Shown here: in pieces, positions 1 through 5,511 of the stretch
How positions within the stretch are numbered: the stretch's first letter is position 1
How the letters are laid out: each line of letters begins with the position of its first letter
Origin: Gammaproteobacteria bacterium
Lineage (GTDB): Bacteria; Pseudomonadota; Gammaproteobacteria; Pseudomonadales; UBA7434
Direction of reading: 5' to 3'
Length of the DNA stretch: 5,524 bases
NCBI GenBank assembly: GCA_024280785.1
Contig: JAJRPK010000284.1
Coordinates: forward strand, 1 to 5,524
Program-made: the position numbers and the translations under genes
Notes under the pieces: generated by a model
Databases searched by the model: none
What the model was told of the DNA's origin: nothing
What the model saw: the letters and a program-made list of their open reading frames with translations, nothing else

Positions 1-615
1 ATCAAAGCCAACGTTCCGGTTAACTTTGTCCTTGACCAACTGATGAGTATGAACACTAACGGCCACGGCCTATTGCTCTACGCAACCTTCGATGATTATT
101 TATTAGCGATTCTAAAAGACGACGGGCATCGAGACTGGGTATCGACCATCACCGAAGAGTTAGCGAAAAGTATTGAACTACATACGGGAGTTTCTACAAA
201 AGAACTAAGAAAACTGAGTGCCGCGCAACAAGCCGCTTGCCTATGGTTCGCGCAAATAAATATCTACAATATAGCGGCTACACAGTATAAAAATATACGG
301 ACACAAGATGCCGAAGAATTCTTTGCCGACCCACTGCCAGTGCTAGCAAATACGTTTGAGTTCTTTGAGCAAAAAATAAGTCCACAAGATGTTAATTCAA
401 TAATCAACAGCGACTTATTTACTCATTATTCTAAAGACCCTAGTATCCAATATGACAATGATCGTCGAATAAAAGAAAAAACAGACCTAAGGCAATCAAT
501 GGACAAGGAGATTAATAATGCCAGAATGTGGATGAGTGAGCACTTAGATGCCGCCGCTCTGCCCACATGCTTGCCCTCGCCGTTGACGGGAAAGAGTTCT
601 GCGCTACTGTCTTGA
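1..615 (+). CDS. Sulfotransferase-like protein, C-terminal part (5' end outside the window)
   Basis: The frame is open from base 1, so the ATG at 43 is probably an internal methionine and not the start; 204 residues are visible. The piece looks like the C-terminal half of P-loop sulfotransferase-like proteins of Proteobacteria. Counting from base 1, I see a strand-like segment ending in GLLLY (23-27), an alpha-helical middle with QQAACLWFAQ (76-85), the DAEEFFADPLPVL segment (103-115) that matches the usual 'D-x-FLADP' pattern before a small helical domain, then SKDP (144-147) and a charged helix ending at MWM (176-178), followed by the short LPSPL tail (191-195) that I recall closing many members. 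The PAPS-binding P-loop would lie upstream and cannot be seen, so activity is unproven. The family call is by pattern memory; the substrate is unknown. It converges with the kinase gene ending at 689, and the gap holds two hairpins. Confidence 0.6.
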   Translation: MKANVPVNFVLDQLMSMNTNGHGLLLYATFDDYLLAILKDDGHRDWVSTITEELAKSIELHTGVSTKELRKLSAAQQAACLWFAQINIYNIAATQYKNIRTQDAEEFFADPLPVLANTFEFFEQKISPQDVNSIINSDLFTHYSKDPSIQYDNDRRIKEKTDLRQSMDKEINNARMWMSEHLDAAALPTCLPSPLTGKSSALLS

Positions 616-630
616 ATGAGTGTACTAACG

Positions 631-661
631 ACTGCCGGCAATATAATGAGCTGCTGGCAGT
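631..661. terminator. Hairpin between convergent genes, possible terminator
   Basis: ACTGCCGGCA (631-640) pairs with TGCTGGCAGT (652-661): ten base pairs, one of them G-U in the plus-strand RNA, around an 11-base AT-rich loop. It sits 15 bases after the sulfotransferase-like stop and about 28 bases after the stop of the convergent kinase gene. No T-run follows on either strand, so it is not a textbook intrinsic terminator. It may stop transcription weakly, or protect mRNA 3' ends. Confidence 0.4.
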
Positions 662-689
662 GCTATAGACACCAAAACTGTCAAGCACT
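659..689. terminator. Second, overlapping hairpin in the same convergent gap
   Basis: AGTGCT (659-664) pairs with AGCACT (684-689). Inside it GACA (668-671) pairs with TGTC (679-682) around a 7-base loop, with a small asymmetric internal loop between the two stems. It shares bases 659-661 with the preceding hairpin, so the two structures exclude each other. No T-run follows on either strand. The role as a terminator is inferred only from its position between two convergent stop codons. Confidence 0.25.
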
Positions 690-1762
690 TAAGTTACAAG
701 TTGCGCCTTACAAATATCCATCAGTGGCTCAATAAACTGAACGGGGTGACTAACCATCTCACCGTAATTCGGATCTTGTTGCGTCATAAAAACCAGCTTT
801 CGCTCCATCACGATGGCAAACCGGACGACGCAAAATAATTCGTAGTAGGCGATATTATCTATGGATAAGCCAGTGATTTCGTGCCACTGTTGATAAGCGT
901 CAGAAAACTCAGGTATGCCTGTTAATTTTTCAGCCCCCAAGCCTACCGCATTACAATGGTCTACCCAAAACCACCAGGCTAAATCCATCTGCCGGTCGCC
1001 AATGCTCGCCATTTCCCAGTCGATAATAGCAATAGGCGCTAGATCACCCCAGATCACATTGCCCGGGCGAGAGTCACCCCAACATAAACCTCGATCACCC
1101 GTGCTTGGAACATTCTCTTTAAGAAACTGCCATGCTTGCAAAATCATCGGGTCGGCATTGTCACGCATTCCTTGAACAATAATGCCATCAAATTTTCTCA
1201 ATTCATGTGCAATCGACGGTTCATTGTCAGCAGAACGCGGCAAACCCGGTACATCATATTTAGTCATATCGATACTATGGATTTTGGCCAATGTTTTTAG
1301 CCCATTGCCCCACATTGTTTTCCGCTGATCGGCCGTCAATTCGCTGACCCAGCTACCAAAAGCCATCGGAGGATTATCGGGAGGAATCTGACCATCGATA
1401 AATTCCATAATATAAAAATCACTACCTACTAAATCGCTACTCGGCTCATAACCCATTAACTTTGGCGCTGGCACACCCTCTTCCGCCATAACTTCCATTA
1501 GACGATACTGCAAATACAAGTCGTGTTCTTCGAATACCTGGCTTTCAGCAGGAGCCATACGAATAACAAACTTCTTTGCACATTTACTCCCCGACTCACT
1601 CCATGATGCTTGGACAATCAGCGTTACGCTACTCTCACCACTAGCCTCGGGGAAATTGAGCTCGCCCAAAACAAAATCGTCTAAGCCCCCCAACTTCTCA
1701 CACATCCAACGCTCTAACTTTTGGCGAATAAGTTCTAAATCACCAATATCTTGCTTTGCCAT
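689..1762 (-). CDS. Phosphotransferase family protein (APH fold, ACAD10/11-associated type)
   Basis: The 357-residue product is a small-molecule kinase of the aminoglycoside phosphotransferase/choline kinase fold. Visible landmarks are a glycine- and serine-rich nucleotide loop near residues 39-50, the beta strand FVIRMAP (65-71) in the position of the ATP-contacting strand, the hinge-like MEFIDG (119-124), the catalytic loop WGDSRPGN (228-235) with Asp230 and Asn235, and the metal-binding IIDWE (246-250, Asp248), followed by GDRQMDLAWW (255-264). Catalytic-loop and metal residues are present, so it should be active. Trp replaces the usual His of the HGD motif, which I recall as common in the acyl-CoA dehydrogenase-associated branch. 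Mammalian relatives (the kinase domains of ACAD10/11) phosphorylate 4-hydroxyacyl compounds; a similar role in fatty-acid or sterol-type catabolism is inference. True antibiotic resistance is unlikely. The start is supported by a GAGAG ribosome-binding site about 7 bases upstream. It lies 83 bases downstream of the NUDIX gene on the same strand. Confidence 0.85.
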   Translation of the reverse strand: MAKQDIGDLELIRQKLERWMCEKLGGLDDFVLGELNFPEASGESSVTLIVQASWSESGSKCAKKFVIRMAPAESQVFEEHDLYLQYRLMEVMAEEGVPAPKLMGYEPSSDLVGSDFYIMEFIDGQIPPDNPPMAFGSWVSELTADQRKTMWGNGLKTLAKIHSIDMTKYDVPGLPRSADNEPSIAHELRKFDGIIVQGMRDNADPMILQAWQFLKENVPSTGDRGLCWGDSRPGNVIWGDLAPIAIIDWEMASIGDRQMDLAWWFWVDHCNAVGLGAEKLTGIPEFSDAYQQWHEITGLSIDNIAYYELFCVVRFAIVMERKLVFMTQQDPNYGEMVSHPVQFIEPLMDICKAQLVT

Positions 1763-1845
1763 AGAATTACTCTCTCACTTGGATAAAATCACTAAAAAAA
1801 TAACATGCGAATAAGGCAGCAACGCTCTTTTTTATGTTACATCAA

Positions 1846-2613
1846 CTAATCAAAAACTGTATTCTCATAGGCCCATTGCTCATCGAGCAGAGACACCCTA
1901 TGCCTCAAACCCGAAGCATCCGGATCAGTATTTTCATACCCTGCATCGCCCTCGTATAAAAAGAACATTCGTCCGTCATTTTGTTCCCCCCCCATATACA
2001 CATGAGGTCTAAACACAACCGGATTGCGCTGATCATAATAGTTCAATAAGCTGGCCGTTGTTTTATGCTGGGCCATTTCCGTTAACGTAACCAATGTCGG
2101 AGGTAAAATATTAAATTCTTTTGCCATCGCCAGCGACAGCGCTTCAGTTGGTGATATCCACCGGTGCTCGTGTATTTCGCCCCCATCAATTTCAACAGCG
2201 TTTGACATGCCTACCTCTAACGCCGTTATAAAAAACCAGGTAGAAAAGCGCTTTGGCATTAGCGGTGGTGCCACCCAGTGAGAAAAATAAATCAAATCAT
2301 TTATCTCTATATCCAAACCCGCCTCTTCTTGCGTCTCTCGCACTGCGGCGCGAATAGCGGCCGTAAATTCCCCTGCGGGCCACGCTCCCTCAGAACTAAG
2401 TTCTCGATCTTTGCGAGCAGCGCTAGAATCACCACTAATATCGTCTGCAACAAAATCGGCGTCGTCGATTCGGCCGCCAGGAAACACCCAGTTTCCCCCA
2501 GCAAAATTGAGCTTGGCGTTTCTTCGCAACAACAGTACTTCTATATCGCTTATGCCTTCTCTGACTAACACTACGGTAGAGGCCGGAATTAATTCTTGTG
2601 CATTATTCGCCAT
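1846..2613 (-). CDS. NUDIX hydrolase, NUDT19-like with insertion in the NUDIX box
   Basis: The 255-residue protein is expected to hydrolyse a nucleoside diphosphate linked to another group; CoA species are the favoured substrate by family resemblance. The N-terminal part has strands VLLLRR (26-31) and WVFPGGRID (42-50). The catalytic helix is RETQEEAGL (92-100), with the metal-binding glutamates at 93, 96 and 97. Between the GG pair and the RE are 44 residues, against about 13 in MutT, so the box is split by a Ser/Asp-rich insertion. This is the arrangement I know from the NUDT19/NUDT7-like group. The first glutamate of the classic GX5E cannot be placed: Thr84 holds that spacing and Glu82 lies two residues earlier. 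The C-terminal third (about 190-255) is an extension with the motif YEGDAGYE (220-227). The start is supported by GAGAG about 9 bases upstream. The gene precedes the kinase gene on the same strand, and no terminator is visible between them. Confidence 0.85.
   Translation of the reverse strand: MANNAQELIPASTVVLVREGISDIEVLLLRRNAKLNFAGGNWVFPGGRIDDADFVADDISGDSSAARKDRELSSEGAWPAGEFTAAIRAAVRETQEEAGLDIEINDLIYFSHWVAPPLMPKRFSTWFFITALEVGMSNAVEIDGGEIHEHRWISPTEALSLAMAKEFNILPPTLVTLTEMAQHKTTASLLNYYDQRNPVVFRPHVYMGGEQNDGRMFFLYEGDAGYENTDPDASGLRHRVSLLDEQWAYENTVFD
1986..1993. repeat. C8/G8 homopolymer inside the NUDIX gene
   Basis: Eight consecutive C on the plus strand read as G8 in the coding strand of the NUDIX gene, covering the codons for Met207-Gly208-Gly209-Glu210. 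It is the longest G/C homopolymer I noticed in the window. The protein reads sensibly on both sides, so the tract length as given is in frame. Such tracts can slip during replication or sequencing. Confidence 0.8.
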
Positions 2614-2679
2614 GAGTAGAACTCTCGATTTTAACTATCTTTGAATTAGCTAAACGATAAAATATTTGAATCGATTTGA

Positions 2680-2709
2680 TTGAGAAAAAGCAAAATTCCA
2701 ACATACAAT
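2680..2709 (+). promoter_or_regulatory. Candidate distal dusA promoter, TTGAGA-N18-TACAAT
   Basis: TTGAGA (2680-2685) and TACAAT (2704-2709) each match five of six bases of the sigma-70 consensus and are 18 bases apart. Transcription would begin near 2716 and give dusA a leader of about 215 bases containing the palindrome at 2725-2734 and the hairpin at 2781-2800. This is prediction by eye; in AT-rich DNA such matches can arise by chance. Confidence 0.45.
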
Positions 2710-2780
2710 TTTTATGTGTAGTGTACAAGCTTGTCTCCTAAATATCCCTTTCTATTCGTTAACCCTTCACTCATACGCAA

Positions 2781-2800
2781 TGCCTTTCCGCCAAAAGGCA
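2781..2800 (+). other. Small hairpin in the dusA leader
   Basis: TGCCTTT (2781-2787) pairs perfectly with AAAGGCA (2794-2800) around the loop CCGCCA. It lies between the two promoter candidates. It is not followed by a clear T-run (CTCTTTC only), so attenuation is possible but weakly supported. It could also be a protein-binding site or have no role. Confidence 0.35.
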
Positions 2801-2867
2801 AGCTCTTTCAATATTCAGCTTGAATAACTATCTACAAGTATAAATAAAGGTGAGCATTACTTTCGCC

Positions 2868-2896
2868 CCAACACTTAGCGTTATCAAAGGTATAAT
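2868..2896 (+). promoter_or_regulatory. Candidate proximal dusA promoter with perfect TATAAT
   Basis: A perfect -10 hexamer TATAAT lies at 2891-2896. Seventeen bases upstream CCAACA (2868-2873) matches the last three bases of the -35 consensus. Transcription would begin near 2903, which leaves a leader of about 31 bases before ATG 2934. That geometry argues against the upstream GTG 2850 as the translation start. Confidence 0.5.
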
Positions 2897-2933
2897 TGAG
2901 CCCCTATATTTCGGTATGTTATATTTACAACGT

Positions 2934-3950
2934 ATGAAGAAACTATCCCGCCGCTTTTGTATCGCCCCGATGATGGACTGGTCCGACCGCCATTGTCGAT
3001 ATTTTTGGCGGTTGTTAAGTAATAATGCTTTGCTCTATACCGAAATGATCACTACCGGTGCTTTATTACACGGGGACACAGAATATCATTTAGCGTTTCA
3101 CCCGCACGAACACCCGATTGCCGTGCAGCTGGGTGGCAACAAGCCTGCCGATTTAGCTAAAGCGGCTAAATTGTGTGAAAAAAACGGTTATGACGAAGTT
3201 AATTTAAATGTCGGCTGTCCGAGTGACCGAGTGAAATCGGGCGCTTTTGGTGCCTATTTAATGAACCAGCCCCAATTAGTTGCTGATTCTATTAAAGCGA
3301 TGCAAGATGCCACCTCTCTCCCCGTGACCATCAAATGCCGCATCGGTGTTGATGACAACGACAGCTATCAAGCCTTAACTGAATTTGTTGACATTAACCA
3401 ATGTGCGGGTTGCACGGTATTTATTGTTCATGCCCGCAAAGCGTGGCTGTCGGGGCTAAGCCCCAAGCAAAACCGAGAGATCCCTCCGCTAGACTACCCA
3501 ACGGTGTTTCGGCTTAAACAAGATTTTCCACAACTAGAGATTATTCTCAATGGGGGGCTGAAGAGTCTGGAAAGCTGCCAAGATGCCTTGCAAACACTGG
3601 ACGGTGTAATGATGGGTCGCGAAGCCTATCAAAATCCGTATTTGCTCAATCGTGTCGACCAGCAGTTATTTGATGGACTTAAACCTGCATTTTCTTCGCC
3701 CGTAGAGCTCGCTCACCGTTACGCTCACTATATAGAAGACCAACTCATTCGGGGTGTGCAGCTCAACTACATGACGCGGCACCTACTCGGTCTTTTTAAC
3801 GGCCAGCCCGGTGCCCGAGCCTATCGTCGCTATCTCAGTGAAAATGCTACCCGGAGCGGCGCTGGTGTCGAGGTGTTTTTAACTGCAGTGGATTTGCTCC
3901 ATAGCGGTGAAAACTCCGCCTCCAAGCTAGAATCGCTCAATAGGCTCTAG
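2934..3950 (+). CDS. dusA: tRNA-dihydrouridine(20/20a) synthase DusA
   Basis: This FMN-dependent enzyme reduces uridines at positions 20/20a of the tRNA D-loop to dihydrouridine, using NADPH, in the cytoplasm. The protein of 338 residues agrees with the roughly 330-345 residues of E. coli DusA. In order: APMMDWSDRHCRYF (11-24) forms the start of the TIM barrel and the FMN site, NLNVGCPSDRV (90-100) carries the proton-donating Cys95, K134 and HARKAWLSGLSPK (166-178) are FMN- and tRNA-contacting segments, then NGG (206-208) and GREAYQNP (228-235) bind the flavin phosphate. The C-terminal helical domain includes TRHLLGLF (281-288) and RRYLSENA (298-305), typical of the DusA rather than the DusB or DusC subfamily. 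I chose ATG 2934 because it falls just before the conserved RRFCIAPM. ATG 2916 or GTG 2850 would add 6 or 28 unconserved residues. No start has a clear Shine-Dalgarno sequence. tal follows on the same strand, an arrangement I recall from Pseudomonas too. Confidence 0.95.
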   Translation: MKKLSRRFCIAPMMDWSDRHCRYFWRLLSNNALLYTEMITTGALLHGDTEYHLAFHPHEHPIAVQLGGNKPADLAKAAKLCEKNGYDEVNLNVGCPSDRVKSGAFGAYLMNQPQLVADSIKAMQDATSLPVTIKCRIGVDDNDSYQALTEFVDINQCAGCTVFIVHARKAWLSGLSPKQNREIPPLDYPTVFRLKQDFPQLEIILNGGLKSLESCQDALQTLDGVMMGREAYQNPYLLNRVDQQLFDGLKPAFSSPVELAHRYAHYIEDQLIRGVQLNYMTRHLLGLFNGQPGARAYRRYLSENATRSGAGVEVFLTAVDLLHSGENSASKLESLNRL

Positions 3951-4006
3951 TATCATTCACTACAGTGCGCTTTATTGTTGCTAGCCAGTAATCCTTGCAC
4001 TATCCA

Positions 4007-4027
4007 TTGACAACTAGCTGTCTAGTT
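4007..4027 (+). promoter_or_regulatory. Candidate tal promoter element with overlapping CTAG palindrome (possible operator)
   Basis: A perfect -35 hexamer TTGACA lies at 4007-4012. It shares one base with the inverted repeat AACTAG-CTGT-CTAGTT (4012-4027), which has six base pairs and a 4-base centre. No good -10 stands 16-18 bases downstream; TTTAAC at 4026-4031 and TAACGA at 4028-4033 are too close or weak. The palindrome has the ACTAG-N4-CTAGT layout of the E. coli TrpR operator. A promoter controlled by a repressor in this gap is inference. The element is 57 bases upstream of the tal start. Confidence 0.4.
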
Positions 4028-4083
4028 TAACGAAGCTATTCATAGCCTTGGAACTTTTTAACATTTTACACTACGGAAATACC

Positions 4084-5046
4084 ATGACAAATACCCGCAG
4101 CAAACTTGAGCAACTTCGCGAGATGACCGATGTTGTCGCCGATTCTGGCGATATTGAAGCGATAAAAAAATACGCCCCAATGGATGCCACGACTAACCCA
4201 TCGTTGATGCTTAAAGCCGCCGCATTGCCGCATTACCAAACTCTACTGGCGCAGGCGGTAAGCTCGGCAGCCAAGCAGGGCGGTGATTCTCAGCAACAAT
4301 TAGATAATGCCAGCAATCAATTTTCAGTCGCCATCGGCCAAGAAATTCTTGCCATTATTCCCGGCCGAGTGTCGACAGAAGTTGATGCTCGTTTATCCTT
4401 TGATACCGAAGCTACGGTAAAAAAAGCTCGGCAGATAATTGAGTTATATGGCAGCAATGGCATTGGTCCGGGGCGGATACTCATAAAGATTGCTTCGACT
4501 TGGGAGGGGATAAAAGCCGCTGAGCAATTAGAAAAGTCAGGCATCAATTGCAACCTAACGTTATTGTTTGGCTTTAGTCAGGCCGCCGCTTGCGCCGATG
4601 CAGGGGCATTCTTAATATCTCCCTTTGTTGGCCGCATTCTTGACTGGCACAAAGCTAATAGTGAGCAGCAAGAGTACGCTCCGCTTGAAGACCCCGGGGT
4701 AGTATCCGTTACCAATATATATAACTACTACAAAACCTATAACTACAATACAGTTATTATGGGCGCGAGCTTTCGTAATACCGGTGAAATCGAAGCACTG
4801 GCCGGTTGTGATCGTTTGACTATTAGCCCGACATTATTAGAAGAGCTCGCAAACGACTACGATGACCTTCCTCGCAGACTCAGCGACAAAAATAAGAGCG
4901 TATTGGATAAAACTGTAAACAGTGAAAAAACGTTTCGCTTTTCTATCAATAGTGATGCGATGGCGACCGAAAAACTGGCTGAAGGCATACGTAACTTTGT
5001 CAGCGATCAGATTAAATTAGAAACATTACTTAAGGGGTTACGCTAA
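4084..5046 (+). CDS. tal: Transaldolase (TalB type)
   Basis: Transaldolase moves a dihydroxyacetone unit from sedoheptulose 7-phosphate to glyceraldehyde 3-phosphate, giving erythrose 4-phosphate and fructose 6-phosphate in the non-oxidative pentose phosphate pathway. The 320-residue product fits the 317 residues of E. coli TalB and lines up with a constant offset of three over much of its length. The Schiff-base lysine is Lys135 in ILIKIASTW (132-140). Acid-base residues are Asp20 in VVADSGD and Glu99 in STEVDAR. DATTNPS (34-40), NCNLTLLF (155-162) and SPFVGRILDW (179-188) are the classic signatures. Phe181 equals TalB Phe178, where Tyr would favour fructose-6-phosphate aldolase activity. 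ATG 4084 is preferred over an in-frame TTG at 4048 because it gives the TalB-like N terminus and has GGAA six to nine bases upstream. The stop codon overlaps the next start (TAATG). No terminator is evident between dusA and tal. Confidence 0.97.
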   Translation: MTNTRSKLEQLREMTDVVADSGDIEAIKKYAPMDATTNPSLMLKAAALPHYQTLLAQAVSSAAKQGGDSQQQLDNASNQFSVAIGQEILAIIPGRVSTEVDARLSFDTEATVKKARQIIELYGSNGIGPGRILIKIASTWEGIKAAEQLEKSGINCNLTLLFGFSQAAACADAGAFLISPFVGRILDWHKANSEQQEYAPLEDPGVVSVTNIYNYYKTYNYNTVIMGASFRNTGEIEALAGCDRLTISPTLLEELANDYDDLPRRLSDKNKSVLDKTVNSEKTFRFSINSDAMATEKLAEGIRNFVSDQIKLETLLKGLR

Positions 5047-5048
5047 TG
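5032..5048 (+). promoter_or_regulatory. Ribosome-binding site and TAATG stop-start overlap (tal / TerB gene)
   Basis: AAGGGG (5032-5037), inside the last codons of tal, stands eight bases before ATG 5046. The tal stop TAA (5044-5046) shares its last A with that ATG. This arrangement lets ribosomes ending tal restart on the TerB gene, so the two products should be made from one mRNA. Translational coupling is inferred from the layout. Confidence 0.75.
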
Positions 5049-5498
5049 CTGGGCAAGTTAGTCACATTATTTAACAAGCTAAAAGCCGACAATGTAGAAA
5101 CTGAAGAAGCGTCAGAGCTTTCGCATCTCGCTGCCACCGCACTGCTATTAGAGTTGAGTAAAAGCGATAACAATGTTGACGATGTAGAGCTAAATAAAAT
5201 TCTCGACATCGCCAAGATGAAATTCAAACTTTCAGAACAAGATGCAAGTAAGTTACTGGAAGAAGCTGAACAAAAAAATGCCGAATCGACTTCGTTATAC
5301 GAATTTACTGAGATCATTAATCAATCCTTCGATCCGGCTGCAAAGTTCGAGTTAATAAAAAATATGTGGACGGTAGCTTATGCTGATCAAACTATCGACC
5401 GTTATGAAGACCATTTAATCCGCAAGGTTGCCGATTTAATCTATGTGAGTCATAGTGATTTTATTCGGGCAAAGCACATTGTTGCTGATGGTGTGTGA
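5046..5498 (+). CDS. TerB-family protein (DjlA N-terminal-like helical domain)
   Basis: The 150-residue product is predicted to be soluble, acidic and nearly all alpha-helical, with no signal peptide or membrane segment. It fits the TerB domain, which was named from tellurite-resistance clusters and also forms the N-terminal region of the cochaperone DjlA. TerB domains carry two related halves with acidic, possibly metal-binding, loops. Here the first is ALLLELSKSDNNVDDVEL (32-49; Asp41, Asp45, Asp46, Glu48) and the second is AYADQTIDRYED (111-122; Asp114, Asp118, Glu121), followed by the helix RKVADLIYVSHSDF (126-139) typical of the family. Residues 1-25 are a charged leader. No other ter genes (terC, terD, terZ) are visible, so tellurite resistance should not be assumed; single-domain members are widespread with unknown function. 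It is translationally coupled to tal, which suggests co-expression but not a known joint function. Confidence 0.85.
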   Translation: MLGKLVTLFNKLKADNVETEEASELSHLAATALLLELSKSDNNVDDVELNKILDIAKMKFKLSEQDASKLLEEAEQKNAESTSLYEFTEIINQSFDPAAKFELIKNMWTVAYADQTIDRYEDHLIRKVADLIYVSHSDFIRAKHIVADGV

Positions 5499-5511
5499 AG
5501 CTGGGGGTATG

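Larger units (their letters stand above)
2614..2933. other. Divergent intergenic control region between the NUDIX gene and dusA
   Basis: These 320 AT-rich bases separate two divergently read genes. The NUDIX ribosome-binding site (GAGAG on the minus strand) lies near the left edge; I could not find a convincing sigma-70 promoter for that gene. On the plus strand there are two promoter candidates (2680-2709 and 2868-2896). A perfect 10-base palindrome ACAAGCTTGT occupies 2725-2734, a hairpin lies at 2781-2800, and a small inverted repeat ATTCA-GCT-TGAAT lies at 2813-2825. A reading frame in phase with dusA is open from GTG 2850, but the added 28 residues show no recognisable dihydrouridine synthase sequence. 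No RNA gene was recognised. Confidence 0.7.

Noticed and set aside
43..45. ATG 43 as the start of the first gene
   Set aside because: The frame is open back to base 1 and the upstream codons read like conserved family sequence (IKANVPVNFVLDQL). There is no clear ribosome-binding site before 43.
540..668. A second frame open from 540 to 668 with a protein-like sequence (from ATG 567), suggesting a frameshift near the end of the sulfotransferase-like gene
   Set aside because: The annotated frame ends in LPSPL, a tail that fits the family as I remember it, so no frameshift is needed. The alternative frame is short, and its apparent composition is not evidence enough.
915..1175. Plus-strand open frame inside the kinase gene
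   Set aside because: It lies fully antisense to a well-supported gene, has no recognisable domain, and looks like a shadow. The same applies to the frames at 426-641 (-), 2278-2568 (+), 2307-2504 (-), 2411-2644 (+), 4317-4553 (-) and 5030-5317 (-).
689..1762. Aminoglycoside resistance determinant
   Set aside because: The fold is shared, but the WGDSRPGN loop, length and NUDIX neighbour fit the acyl-CoA-dehydrogenase-associated phosphotransferase branch. Nothing points to drug resistance.
1801..1839. TAACAT...ATGTTA inverted repeat and a T-run in the gap between the NUDIX and kinase genes, a possible terminator
   Set aside because: The T-run lies on the plus strand, while both genes run on the minus strand. 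The stem is six AT-rich pairs around a long loop, so termination of the NUDIX transcript is not supported.
3964..4001. AGTGC (3964-3968) and GCACT (3997-4001) as a terminator after dusA
   Set aside because: Only five pairs enclose a 28-base loop and no T-run follows. It is likely chance.
5046..5498. Tellurite-resistance system or ter defence-type cluster
   Set aside because: Only a single TerB-domain protein is present, next to housekeeping genes. No TerC, TerD, TerY or associated enzymes are visible in the window.
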